Of a stretch of DNA of 64,000 nucleotides, positions 50,249-58,858 are shown piece by piece (the stretch's first letter is position 1; each line of letters begins with the position of its first letter). Origin of the DNA: Teichococcus aerophilus (GTDB lineage: Bacteria > Pseudomonadota > Alphaproteobacteria > Acetobacterales > Acetobacteraceae). The stretch lies in NCBI RefSeq assembly GCF_014490485.1, contig NZ_JACTVA010000019.1:1-64000 (forward strand), read 5' to 3'. The position numbers and the translations under genes are program-made. The notes under the pieces were generated by a model, which had not been told where the DNA came from, did not search any database, and saw only the letters and a program-made list of their open reading frames with translations.

Positions 50249-51856
50249 TCAAGCCTCCGGTCGGTTCTCCACCATCGCCATCAGCGTCTCCAGCAGGTCA
50301 GCCTCCGCCGCCGGCTTGTCCTGCCGTAGCCGGGAAATACGCGGGAAGCGCATGGCGACGCCCGACTTATGCCGGCCGGAGAGCTGCGCGGCATCGAACA
50401 CCACCTCCAGCACCAGCTCCTTCTCCACTTCCCGCACCGGACCAAAACGGCCGGTGGTGTGGTTGCGGATCCAGCGGTCCAGCCACACCAGCTCCTGGTC
50501 CGTGTAGCCGGAATAGGCCTTACCGACCGGTACCAGCTCCCGCCCCCCGTTCTCATCCTGCCGCCACAGGCCGAAGGTGTAGTCGGAATAGGTGCTGCTG
50601 CGCTTGCCGTGCCCGCGCTGCGCGTACATCAGCACGGCATCGACGCTCAGCGGCACGCGCTTCCACTTCCACCACAGCCCCTTCGGCCGCCCGGCGACAT
50701 AGGGGCTATCCCCCCGCTTCAGCATCAGCCCCTCGATACCCGCGGCGCGCGCGCCATCCCGCAACGCCGAGAGCTGGTCCAGCGAGACGAAGGCCACCTG
50801 GGGGGAGAGATCCATGGCGCGCGGCTTCACCCGGGCGAACCAGGCCTCCAGCCGCTCCCGGCGCGTATCGAAGGGCAGCGGGCGCAGGTCCTCGGTGCCG
50901 TCGAACAGCATGTCGTACAGCCGCAACCCGGCGGGGTATTCCCGCAGCATTTTCGGCCCCACCACCTTGCGGTTCAGCCGCTGCTGCAAATCGGCGAAGG
51001 GCGCCACTTCCCCTTCCCGCATCACCAGCAACTCGCCATCCAGCACCGCGTGGAAATCCAGCGAGTCCATGATCTCCGGGAACGCCGCCGAATAATCCTC
51101 GCCCGTCCGGGACCACAGCCGCGCGCCACCCGGCCCGGCCGAGACCTGCACGCGCACGCCATCCCACTTCCACTCGGCGCGGTAGGCGGTGTGGTCCAGC
51201 GCCGCGATATCCGCCGTCTCCAGCGGCTGCGCCAGCATCGGCGGACGGAACACAGGAACGTCCTTCGGGTCAGGCCGCTCCGCCCTGCCCTCCAGCCAGT
51301 CGAACAACGGGCGGTAGGGCACCGGGATGCCGTGCCATACCTCCTCGATCTCCTCGACCGGGGTCTTCGCCCAATCCGCCAGCGCCTGCCGCGCCAGCCG
51401 GGCGGAGACGCCCACGCGCAGGCCGCCCGTCACCAGCTTGATCAGCGCCAGCCGCCCGCCCGCGTCCAGCACGTCCAGCCAATCGGCCATGATGCGCGGA
51501 ATGTCGGCCTTGGCCGCCAGCTCCAGCGTCTCCACCACTTCGGACAGGTCCGGCGGCGGGCGGTTGGGGCGTGGGTCGGCTTCCGGCCAGATTAGCGCCA
51601 CCGTCTCCGCCAGGTCGCCGACATAGTCGTGGCTCATCGCCAGCAATTCCGGGTCGGTCCGCCCCGCCGCCAGCTCCCGGATGATCGACGGCTTGGCCAG
51701 GGTGAAGGACAGTTCGCCCGCGATGGCCGCCAGCCCGATGCCGCGGTCCGGGTCAGGCTGGGTGGCGAACCAGCGGCGCAACAGGGCCAGCTTGGCATTG
51801 CGGCCGGGGGTGAAGATCAGCCGTTCCAGCAGGTCGGCGAAGGCGGGCAGGCTCAT
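50249..51856 (-). CDS. ATP-dependent DNA ligase (LigB/LigC type, exonuclease-associated)
   Basis: A 535-residue ATP-dependent ligase joining DNA nicks through a ligase-AMP intermediate. Residues 1-200 are an N-terminal DNA-binding domain. The adenylation domain has motif I EWKWDGVRVQ with Lys230, VLDGELLVMREGE (motif III), EGLMLKRGDSPYV (motif IV) and WWKWKR (motif V). An OB-fold follows to the end. It overlaps the exonuclease gene by 4 bp. This pair occurs in bacteria as the ligase-associated exonuclease/ligase module, thought to act in DNA repair. The helicase and phosphoesterase often found with it are absent here. Confidence 0.92.
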   Translation of the reverse strand: MSLPAFADLLERLIFTPGRNAKLALLRRWFATQPDPDRGIGLAAIAGELSFTLAKPSIIRELAAGRTDPELLAMSHDYVGDLAETVALIWPEADPRPNRPPPDLSEVVETLELAAKADIPRIMADWLDVLDAGGRLALIKLVTGGLRVGVSARLARQALADWAKTPVEEIEEVWHGIPVPYRPLFDWLEGRAERPDPKDVPVFRPPMLAQPLETADIAALDHTAYRAEWKWDGVRVQVSAGPGGARLWSRTGEDYSAAFPEIMDSLDFHAVLDGELLVMREGEVAPFADLQQRLNRKVVGPKMLREYPAGLRLYDMLFDGTEDLRPLPFDTRRERLEAWFARVKPRAMDLSPQVAFVSLDQLSALRDGARAAGIEGLMLKRGDSPYVAGRPKGLWWKWKRVPLSVDAVLMYAQRGHGKRSSTYSDYTFGLWRQDENGGRELVPVGKAYSGYTDQELVWLDRWIRNHTTGRFGPVREVEKELVLEVVFDAAQLSGRHKSGVAMRFPRISRLRQDKPAAEADLLETLMAMVENRPEA

Positions 51857-52920
51857 GCGCCGGCAGCCTCCGCCTGTACCGCCTCGGCCACGTCGGCCTC
51901 CACCTCGTCCTCCTCCCGCCCCAGCAGGTGCAGCGCGCGCCCACGCACGCCCCGCTGGGCCAGGGCGTAGATCAGCGCATCCTCCCGCCCATGCGTCACC
52001 CAGACTTCCGGCGCACCGACTTCCTCGATCGTGTCCAGCAAGTCGGGCCAGTCGGCATGGTCGCTGACCACCAGCGGCAGTTCGACGCCGCGTGCCTTCG
52101 CCCGCTGCCGCACCCGCATCCAGCCGGACGCCACCGCCGTCACCGGGTCGGCCAGCCGGCGGGACCAGGGGTTGGATTCGGCACTGGGCGGCGCCAGCAC
52201 GATCTCGCCCGCCAGCACCGTCTCGCCCCGCTTGGCTGGGCGCGGCACCGGCAGCAACGCGCCCAGCCCGATCCCGAACCGCTCGTACAACGCGCACATC
52301 GAGGCCTGGGCCCCATGCAGGTAGATCGGCCGCTCATACCCCGCCCGGCGCAGTTCCGCGATCAGCCGCTGGCACTTGCCCAACGCGTAGCAGCCCACCA
52401 GATGCGCCCGCTCCGGAAACAGCGCCACGCTCTCCAGCAGCCGCTTCATCTCCGCCTGGGCGGGCGGATGCTGGAACACCGGCAGCGCGAAGGTCGCCTC
52501 GGTGACGAACACGTCGCACGCCACCGGCTGGAACGGCTCGCAGGTCGGGTCCGGCTGCCGCTTGTAGTCACCGGAGACGACCACGCGGCTGCCCTGCCAC
52601 TCCAGCACCACCTGCGCCGAGCCCAGCACGTGCCCGGCCGGCACCAGCGTGATGCGCACCCCGTTCTGCTCGATGCTGTGGCCGTAGGTCAGCGGCTGCT
52701 GCGTGCGGCCCGCCCTGCCCTCGCCCAGCCGCGCGGTCATGATCGCCAGGGTCTCCGGCGTCCCCAGCACGGCGGCTTGGTCCGGCCGCGCATGGTCCGA
52801 ATGGCCGTGGCTGACCACGGCGCGATGCACGCCCGCCTGCGGATCGATGTAGAAATCGCCCGGCTCGCAGAACAGCCCCTGCGGCAGGACGCGGAGCCAG
52901 GTATCGGGATGCGGGGGCAT
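51853..52920 (-). CDS. Ligase-associated exonuclease, metallo-beta-lactamase fold
   Basis: A 355-residue nuclease of the metallo-beta-lactamase/beta-CASP (Artemis/SNM1-like) superfamily. The metal site includes HGHSDH at 38-43, the later AGHVLGSAQ and VVVSGDYKR, and SDHADWPDLL, with a C-terminal VTHGREDAL. It probably trims DNA ends before the downstream ligase seals them. The 4-bp overlap (ATGA) with the ligase gene supports this. The start is ATG 52920, the only good ATG before the beta-lactamase strand. Confidence 0.9.
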   Translation of the reverse strand: MPPHPDTWLRVLPQGLFCEPGDFYIDPQAGVHRAVVSHGHSDHARPDQAAVLGTPETLAIMTARLGEGRAGRTQQPLTYGHSIEQNGVRITLVPAGHVLGSAQVVLEWQGSRVVVSGDYKRQPDPTCEPFQPVACDVFVTEATFALPVFQHPPAQAEMKRLLESVALFPERAHLVGCYALGKCQRLIAELRRAGYERPIYLHGAQASMCALYERFGIGLGALLPVPRPAKRGETVLAGEIVLAPPSAESNPWSRRLADPVTAVASGWMRVRQRAKARGVELPLVVSDHADWPDLLDTIEEVGAPEVWVTHGREDALIYALAQRGVRGRALHLLGREEDEVEADVAEAVQAEAAGA

Positions 52921-53126
52921 GGCTCTCCGTCCGGGGCAAGACAGGTATAGAACTGTGGCCCGGCTTTGGTTTCCGCAACCGGGGCCACTGCCTCACCACA
53001 CTGTCATCATCAGCGGCGGCGATACCCATCATCGCCAGGCACCGGCTTCATCGCCGCGCCCACCAGGCCTACACCTCCGGCATCGGGACCGCCTAGGCGG
53101 CCCACATGATCGCAGGAGTATGTTCC

Positions 53127-53456
53127 ATGACCCGCAACGCCCGCACCCTTCTGGCCGCCACCGCCCTGCTGAGCCTGTCCGCCTTCGGCGCCAGCGCGCA
53201 GGAGCCGTTCCGGGTGACCGGCCGTGGCGAGAACTTCGCGGTGGAATACGCGCCGGGCTACACCGGCAACATCGTCGGCGGCGGCGCCGCGCCGCATGTC
53301 GCCTCGGGTGATACCACCCAGGCGGACTATGCCCACCCGGTCTACGAGCATGCCGCCCCCGGCATCCCCACCTTCCGCGGTGGCCGCGAGGGCGACGTGG
53401 TGTACCTGCCCGCCCCCGCCACCTCGCTGCAGGCCAGCATGGACACCCAGGGCTGA
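53127..53456 (+). CDS. Small exported protein of unknown function
   Basis: A 109-residue protein with a signal peptide (MTRNARTLLAATALLSLSAFGASA, cleavage before QEPF). The mature 85 residues are rich in Gly, Thr and Tyr (FAVEYAPGYTGNIVGGGAAPHVASGDTTQADY), suggesting a small beta-structured periplasmic protein. I do not recognise a family. ATG 53127 follows AGGAG with eight-base spacing. A hairpin after the stop separates it from the convergent BKACE gene. Confidence 0.65.
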   Translation: MTRNARTLLAATALLSLSAFGASAQEPFRVTGRGENFAVEYAPGYTGNIVGGGAAPHVASGDTTQADYAHPVYEHAAPGIPTFRGGREGDVVYLPAPATSLQASMDTQG

Positions 53457-53479
53457 GAACGACAGCCCGAGGCTTCGGA

Positions 53480-53497
53480 CGGGGGCACCAGCCCCCG
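53480..53497. terminator. Hairpin between convergent genes
   Basis: CGGGGGC and GCCCCCG arms around ACCA, 23 bp after the exported-protein stop and 14 bp from the BKACE stop. It is well placed to end transcription from both sides, but there is no T-run. Confidence 0.5.
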
Positions 53498-53511
53498 CCC
53501 GCCCCGCTCGC

Positions 53512-54441
53512 TCAGAAGCCGACCTTGTCGCCGCCCTTGAGCGAGAGGATCTCGCGCGCCTCGTCCGGCGTCGCGATCTCCAGCCCAAGACCCTCGATGA
53601 TCTGGCGGGCGGAGCGCACCTGCTCCGCATTCGTCTCCGCCAGGCGGCCGGGGCCGGCCCACAGGCTGTCCTCCAGCCCCACCCGCACATGCCCGCCCAT
53701 GGCGGCGGCCATGGCGGCGATGTTCAGCTGGTTGCGCCCGGCGCCCAGCACCGACCACTGGTAGTTATCGCCGAACAGCCGGTCCGCCGTGCGCTTCATG
53801 TGCAGCACGTCTTCCGGATGGTTGCCGATGCCACCCTGCAGCCCGAACACCGTCTGGATGAACAGCGGCGCCTGCACCAGTCCCTGGTCGTAGAAATACT
53901 TCAGGTTGTACAGGTGCGCGGTGTCGTAGCACTCGAACTCGAAGCGCGTATCGTTGCCGGCGCAGGTCGTCAGGATGTGCTCGATATCGCCGAAGCTGTT
54001 GCGGAAGATGATGTTCTTGTCGCCAAGATAATCCTTCTCCCACTGATGCTTCAGGTCCTTGAAGCGGTTCAGCATGCCGAACAGGCCGAAATTCATCGAG
54101 CCGAGGTTCAGCGACGCCACTTCCGGCTTGAAGGTCGCCGCCGGGCGCACGCGCTCCTGGATCGTCATGGTCGGCGCACCGCCGGTGGTCAGGTTCACCA
54201 CCACGTTGGAACGCTGCTTGATCACCGGCAGGAACTTCGCGAAAGCCTCCGGCGACTGGTCCGGCTGCCCCGTTTCCGGGTTGCGCGCATGCAGGTGCAC
54301 CACGGCCGCGCCGGCTTCCGCCGCGCCCAGCGCCGCTTCCGCGATCTCCTCCGCCGTCACCGGCAGATAGGGGGACATGGAGGGGGTATGGATCGCGCCC
54401 GTCACGGCGCAGGTGATGATGACTTTCCGCTTGCTGGCCAT
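53512..54441 (-). CDS. Beta-keto acid cleavage enzyme (BKACE, 3-keto-5-aminohexanoate cleavage type)
   Basis: A 309-residue zinc enzyme of the Kce/BKACE family, which cleaves a beta-keto acid with acetyl-CoA to give acetoacetyl-CoA and a shortened product. The zinc ligands His49 and His51 are in VVHLHARNPETGQPDQS, and KVIITCAVTGAIHTP, LTTGGAPTMT and RVGLEDSLWAGPG are family blocks. BKACE members act on 3-keto-5-aminohexanoate, dehydrocarnitine and others. It lies 5 bp after the dehydrogenase gene, whose product could be its beta-keto substrate. The specific acid is not known. Confidence 0.9.
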   Translation of the reverse strand: MASKRKVIITCAVTGAIHTPSMSPYLPVTAEEIAEAALGAAEAGAAVVHLHARNPETGQPDQSPEAFAKFLPVIKQRSNVVVNLTTGGAPTMTIQERVRPAATFKPEVASLNLGSMNFGLFGMLNRFKDLKHQWEKDYLGDKNIIFRNSFGDIEHILTTCAGNDTRFEFECYDTAHLYNLKYFYDQGLVQAPLFIQTVFGLQGGIGNHPEDVLHMKRTADRLFGDNYQWSVLGAGRNQLNIAAMAAAMGGHVRVGLEDSLWAGPGRLAETNAEQVRSARQIIEGLGLEIATPDEAREILSLKGGDKVGF

Positions 54442-54446
54442 AAGCC

Positions 54447-55376
54447 TCAGCCTTCCTTCTCGGCGGACGCCTTATGCGCCCGCAATGCCGCCAGGCGGCG
54501 GTCCCGCCAGCGCATCTTCGCCGGCAGGTCTGGTGCGACGGCCCACTGGGCCATGATGGCGGAGACAGCCTCCGCACTATAAACCTCCGGCGGCGCCGGC
54601 TCCGCCGCCAGCCGCTTGTAGAAGCCGGTATAGCGGTCGCAGTAATCCTGGATGCCGCCGGGCGCGTTCATCTCGATCGTGGCGAACGGGCCCAGGAAGC
54701 TCCAGCGCAGCCCAAGCCCGTCGGCCACGGTGCGGTCCAGGTCCTGCGGCGTCACGTAGCCCTCGGAGGCCAGCTTGAAGGCTTCCGCCAGCAACGCGCC
54801 CTGCAGGCGGTTGAGGATGAAGCCCTCGATCTCCTTCAGCACCGTGATCGGCACCTGGCCGATGGCGTCGTAGATCGCCCGCGCCCGCGCCATCGTCTCC
54901 AGCGAGGTCCAGTCCGCGCCGGAAAGCTCCACCAGCGGGATCAGGTGCGGCGGGTTCACCGGGTGGCCGATCAGGCAGCGCGCCCGCCCGGCCAGATCCT
55001 CGGTGAACAACGATGCCCGGATGGCGGAGGAGGACGAGGCGATGATCGCCTTCGCCGGTGCCGCGGCGTCCAACCGCGCGAAGAGGTCGCGCTTCACCTC
55101 CAGCGTCTCCGGGCCGTTCTCCTGAATGAAATCGGCCTGCGCGGCCGCTTCCTCCAGCGTGGCACAGGCGGCGATGCGGGACGCGGCACCCGCCGGGTCA
55201 TCGCACAGCCCGTGCGTGGCGAGGTCCTTCAACCCCTCCGCGCACAGCCCCACCGCCTTCGCGGCCACACCCTCACCAGGGTCCCACAACCGCACCTGCC
55301 AGCCGGCACGCGCGAAGATCATTCCCCAGGCGCGGCCGATCAGGCCGCTCCCGATGATGGCGACGGTTTCGGTCAC
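54447..55376 (-). CDS. 3-hydroxyacyl-CoA dehydrogenase-family oxidoreductase (carnitine dehydrogenase-like)
   Basis: A 309-residue dehydrogenase with the NAD-binding VAIIGSGLIGRAWGMIFARAGW at the N terminus, the SSSSAIRAS and GHPVNPPHLIPLVELSG catalytic region (His) and the C-terminal 3HCDH domain. It resembles L-carnitine dehydrogenase and L-gulonate 3-dehydrogenase, which oxidise a free beta-hydroxy acid to a beta-keto acid. With the BKACE gene 5 bp downstream, it should supply that substrate. I chose GTG 55376 because it overlaps the fused transporter stop by 4 bp; GTG 55382 is the alternative. Confidence 0.85.
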   Translation of the reverse strand: MTETVAIIGSGLIGRAWGMIFARAGWQVRLWDPGEGVAAKAVGLCAEGLKDLATHGLCDDPAGAASRIAACATLEEAAAQADFIQENGPETLEVKRDLFARLDAAAPAKAIIASSSSAIRASLFTEDLAGRARCLIGHPVNPPHLIPLVELSGADWTSLETMARARAIYDAIGQVPITVLKEIEGFILNRLQGALLAEAFKLASEGYVTPQDLDRTVADGLGLRWSFLGPFATIEMNAPGGIQDYCDRYTGFYKRLAAEPAPPEVYSAEAVSAIMAQWAVAPDLPAKMRWRDRRLAALRAHKASAEKEG

Positions 55377-57898
55377 AGCCACAGCACCTTCCGGCGAAGT
55401 TCCTCATCATCCCGCAACAGGCGCGACTCGCCGCTCCACTGCACCGTGCCGCGCTCCAGCGCCACCGTGCGGTCGGAGATGGCCAGCGCCAGGTCCAGGT
55501 GATGATCGACGATGATGATGGAGACCTCCTGCCGCAGCTTGTCGAAGGTCTCGAACAGCTCCTCGGTCACGGCAGGGGAAAGCCCCTCGAACGGCTCGTC
55601 CAGCAACAGCAGCCGCGTGTCGCCGGAAAGCGCCCGGGCCACCGCCACCATCTGCTGCTCGCCGCCCGAAAGCCGGTCCGCCGCCACGTTCCACCGCTCC
55701 TTCAGGCGCGGGAAATACTGGAGGATACGCTCCTCCTCCCAGTGGATGCCCGCGCCCGTCAGCCGCTTCAGCCGGCCGAGGCCCAGATTCTCGCCCACCG
55801 TCATGCCGGCGAACAAGGCGCGCCCCTGCGGCACGAAGCCGACGCCGCGCCGCGCCACCTTGTCCGGCGTCATGCCGGCAATCTGCTCGCCCGCCAGCGT
55901 GATGGTGCCGGAGGCCGGGCGCGCGGTGCCGATCAGCGTCTTCAACAGGGTGGACTTGCCCGCGCCGTTGCGCCCCAGCAGCGCGACGACCTCGTTCTGC
56001 CGCACCGTCAGCGTCACGTCGTTCAGAATGTGGGACTTGCCGTAGAAGGTGTTCACCTTCTCCAGCGCCAGCAGCGGCGCGTCCTTCACCGCGGACGGCC
56101 GCGGCTTCTCCGCCAGGGCGTGGGAGCCGGAGCCGAGATACACCGCCTGCACCCGCGCATCGTCCCGCGCATCGGCCACGCCGCCATCCACCAATACCTC
56201 GCCATCCGCCATCACCGTCACCCGGTCCGCCATGCGGAAGACGCGGTCGATGTCGTGCTCGACGAGAAGCACGGGAATGTCGGCGGAGAGCGTCTTGATC
56301 AGGTCGCCCACCCGCTCGCGCTCGGCGGCAGCCAGGCCGGCCAGCGGCTCGTCCAGCAACAAGATGCGCGGCTTGGTCGCCAGTGCCAGGCCCATGTCGA
56401 GCAAGCGCTGCCCACCATAGGACAGGCTGCCCGCCTCCGCCTGCTCCACGCCGGCCATGCCGGTCCAGCGCAGCAACTCGGCGGTATCGGACTGCAGGTC
56501 CTCGATGCCATGGGCATCCCTGAACAGCGAGAACCGCGCCGGGTGCCGTGCCTGCACGGCGAGGCGGATATTCTCCTCCACCGACAGGCCGGGGAACAGG
56601 TTGGTGATCTGGAAGGACCGCCCCAGCCCGGCGCGCGTGATGGCGTGCGGCGGCATGCCGTCCACCCGCTGCCCATCCAGCACCACCTTGCCCTCATCGA
56701 GCGGAAACATGCCGGAGAGCAGGTTGAACGCCGTGGTCTTGCCGGCGCCGTTCGGCCCGATCAGCGCATGCAGCCGCTTGTCCTCGACAGCGAAGGAAAC
56801 CCCCTTCACCGCCTTCACGGACCCGAAGGACTTCCGCATGGCATCAGCTGTCAGCACCGGGCCCTGGGTCGCGCCCTCACGGATGAAGCGTGCCGGGATG
56901 CGCCCGGAAGCGCCCGCCTTGCGCGCCGCCATGGCGGCGGCATCGGCCGGCGGCTTCGGCCGCACCAGCCCCAGCACGCGCTTGCCGATGCCCACCAGCC
57001 CGTCCGGCGAGAACACGATGAAGGAGACGAACAGCAGGCCGAAGAAGAACAGCCAGTTATGCGTGTAGATGGAGAGGAATTCGCGGAACAGGATGAAGAA
57101 CAGCGCACCCAGCGCCGGCCCCATGAAGCTCCGCATGCCGCCGATCACCACCATCGCCAGCAGCTCGCCAGAGAAGGCGATGTTGATAGGGTCGGCGGAG
57201 GCGAAGCGGTGGTTGAACACGCTCAGCACGCCGGCCAGGCCGGTGATGCTGGCGGAGACGGTGAAGGCCAGCAGCTTGTAGCGGTTGCTGTCATAGCCCA
57301 GGAAGCCGGTGCGGCCCTCGTTCTCCCGGATCGCCACCAGCACGGTGCCGACGGGCGAGCGGCGCAGCCGCCACAGCCCCCACAGCACCACCACCGCCAC
57401 CACGGCGACGACCGTGTAGTAGCTGTTCGGGTTACCCAGCGATTCCCAGCGCTGCACGTTGCCCAGCCCGTCCTCGCCGCCCGTCACTTCCGTCCAGCGG
57501 AAGGCGATGGAGAACAGCATGGCGGTGAAGGCCAGCGTCAGCAGGGAGAAATACACGCCGCGCCGCCGCAGGATCAGCGCGCCGGCGATGCAGGAAAACA
57601 CGGCGACGATGACCAGCGCGCCGATCGCCGGCAGCACCATCGCCCCCGGCAGGTAGTGGCGCTGCAGCAGCGCGGCGGCATAGGCGCCGATGCCGAACCA
57701 GGCGCCATGGCCGAAGGAGACGAGGCCCGTCCACCCGACCAGGATGTTCAGCCCCATCACCGCGACCGCGAAGACGACGACATCCGTCGCCGTCGTCATG
57801 GTCAGGCCCATGGCGTCCATCAGGAAGGGCAGCAGCACCAGGGCCGCCACCGCCACCAGCAGCGGGCGCAGCTCGAGCATCAAGGAATTGCGCGTCAT
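55373..57898 (-). CDS. Triple fusion LivM-LivG-LivF, branched-chain-type ABC transporter permease and two ATPases
   Basis: An 841-residue protein that joins three normally separate subunits. Residues 1-320 are a LivM permease with about ten membrane helices (FAVAVMGLNILVGWTGLVSFGHGAWF). Residues 345-580 are a LivG ATPase (Walker A GPNGAGKTT with Lys387, signature SLSYGGQ). Residues 605-841 are a LivF ATPase (GRNGAGKST with Lys648, signature LSGGEQQ). I see no stop or frameshift in the linkers, so the fusion is continuous in the sequence. Both ATPases are complete. LivH lies 13 bp upstream and the carnitine-dehydrogenase-like gene overlaps downstream. Confidence 0.92.
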   Translation of the reverse strand: MTRNSLMLELRPLLVAVAALVLLPFLMDAMGLTMTTATDVVVFAVAVMGLNILVGWTGLVSFGHGAWFGIGAYAAALLQRHYLPGAMVLPAIGALVIVAVFSCIAGALILRRRGVYFSLLTLAFTAMLFSIAFRWTEVTGGEDGLGNVQRWESLGNPNSYYTVVAVVAVVVLWGLWRLRRSPVGTVLVAIRENEGRTGFLGYDSNRYKLLAFTVSASITGLAGVLSVFNHRFASADPINIAFSGELLAMVVIGGMRSFMGPALGALFFILFREFLSIYTHNWLFFFGLLFVSFIVFSPDGLVGIGKRVLGLVRPKPPADAAAMAARKAGASGRIPARFIREGATQGPVLTADAMRKSFGSVKAVKGVSFAVEDKRLHALIGPNGAGKTTAFNLLSGMFPLDEGKVVLDGQRVDGMPPHAITRAGLGRSFQITNLFPGLSVEENIRLAVQARHPARFSLFRDAHGIEDLQSDTAELLRWTGMAGVEQAEAGSLSYGGQRLLDMGLALATKPRILLLDEPLAGLAAAERERVGDLIKTLSADIPVLLVEHDIDRVFRMADRVTVMADGEVLVDGGVADARDDARVQAVYLGSGSHALAEKPRPSAVKDAPLLALEKVNTFYGKSHILNDVTLTVRQNEVVALLGRNGAGKSTLLKTLIGTARPASGTITLAGEQIAGMTPDKVARRGVGFVPQGRALFAGMTVGENLGLGRLKRLTGAGIHWEEERILQYFPRLKERWNVAADRLSGGEQQMVAVARALSGDTRLLLLDEPFEGLSPAVTEELFETFDKLRQEVSIIIVDHHLDLALAISDRTVALERGTVQWSGESRLLRDDEELRRKVLWL

Positions 57899-57911
57899 GG
57901 CGATGGCGCCC

Positions 57912-58787
57912 TTATTCGAAGCGCTGGATGCGTTCGCCGAACAGGCCGCGCGGACGCAGCAGCAGGACGAGCACCATCAGCATGTAAACGGCGGCCTCGG
58001 TGGCCGGGGGGAAGGCATAGGCGGCAAGCCCGCGCACCACGCCGACGATCATCGCCGCGCAGACCACGCCCCAGAAGGAGCCGAGCCCGCCAATGACGAC
58101 GACGACGAAGGCAAAGGTCAGGATCTCGGCGCCCATGGTCGGCGTCACGCCCGTCACCGGCGCCATCATCGTGCCCGCCAGCGCGGCGAGGCCGACCGCG
58201 ATCATCACCACCGCCGTCATGTAGGGGCGGAGCGAGATGCCCAGCGCCGCCACCATGTCCGGGTTCTGCACGCCGGCACGCACCACGCGGCCGAAGGCGG
58301 TGCGCTTCAGCAGCAGCCACAGCCCGGCGACGCACAGCACTGCCACCGCGAGGATGATCAGCCGGTACTTGGAATAGATGAACTCGCCCATGAACACCTG
58401 GCCACGCAGCCAGAGCGGGATGGAGAACGGCACCGGCGCCGCGCCGAAGATCATGCGCAGGCTCTGCTCGGCCACCATCGCCAGCCCGAAGGTCAGCAGC
58501 AGGGAGAGGATCGGGTCACCACGATAGAACCGGCTCAGCAGCAGCCGCTCGATCACCAGCCCCAGGCACGCGACCAGCACGGGGGAGACGATGATCGCCC
58601 CCCCGAAGCCGATGGTGGGGGACAGCGCGACGGTCAGGTACGCGCCGATGGCGTAGAAGGCGCCATGCGCCAGGTTGACCACGCCGCCCAGGCTGAAGAT
58701 CAGCGAGAGGCCAAGCGCGATCAGCAGGTAATTGGCCCCGATGAGCAGGCCGTTCAGCACCTGCTCCAGGATAAAGACGATTTCCAA
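57912..58787 (-). CDS. LivH-type ABC transporter permease
   Basis: A 291-residue inner-membrane permease with about eight helices, the partner of the LivM domain in the fused protein. Features include LNGLLIGANYLLIALGLSLIFSLGGVVNLAHGAFYAIGAY at the start and the RAGVQNPDMVAALGI cytoplasmic loop (EAA-like). The frame begins with TTG 58787 after GGGGGATG; no in-frame ATG lies nearby. It is the second gene of the operon, between the binding protein and the fusion. Confidence 0.9.
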   Translation of the reverse strand: MEIVFILEQVLNGLLIGANYLLIALGLSLIFSLGGVVNLAHGAFYAIGAYLTVALSPTIGFGGAIIVSPVLVACLGLVIERLLLSRFYRGDPILSLLLTFGLAMVAEQSLRMIFGAAPVPFSIPLWLRGQVFMGEFIYSKYRLIILAVAVLCVAGLWLLLKRTAFGRVVRAGVQNPDMVAALGISLRPYMTAVVMIAVGLAALAGTMMAPVTGVTPTMGAEILTFAFVVVVIGGLGSFWGVVCAAMIVGVVRGLAAYAFPPATEAAVYMLMVLVLLLRPRGLFGERIQRFE

Positions 58788-58858
58788 GGCACATCCCCCG
58801 GGGGTTCAAACCCACCCGCCCCCGCCGCGCACGGCGTGGGGCGGGCGTAGTCGCCGCG

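Noticed and set aside
50249-52297. Apparent 682-residue ligase with an N-terminal extension
   Set aside because: The extension lies in the overlapping exonuclease gene in a different frame. ATG 51856 gives the normal ligase and a 4-bp ATGA overlap.
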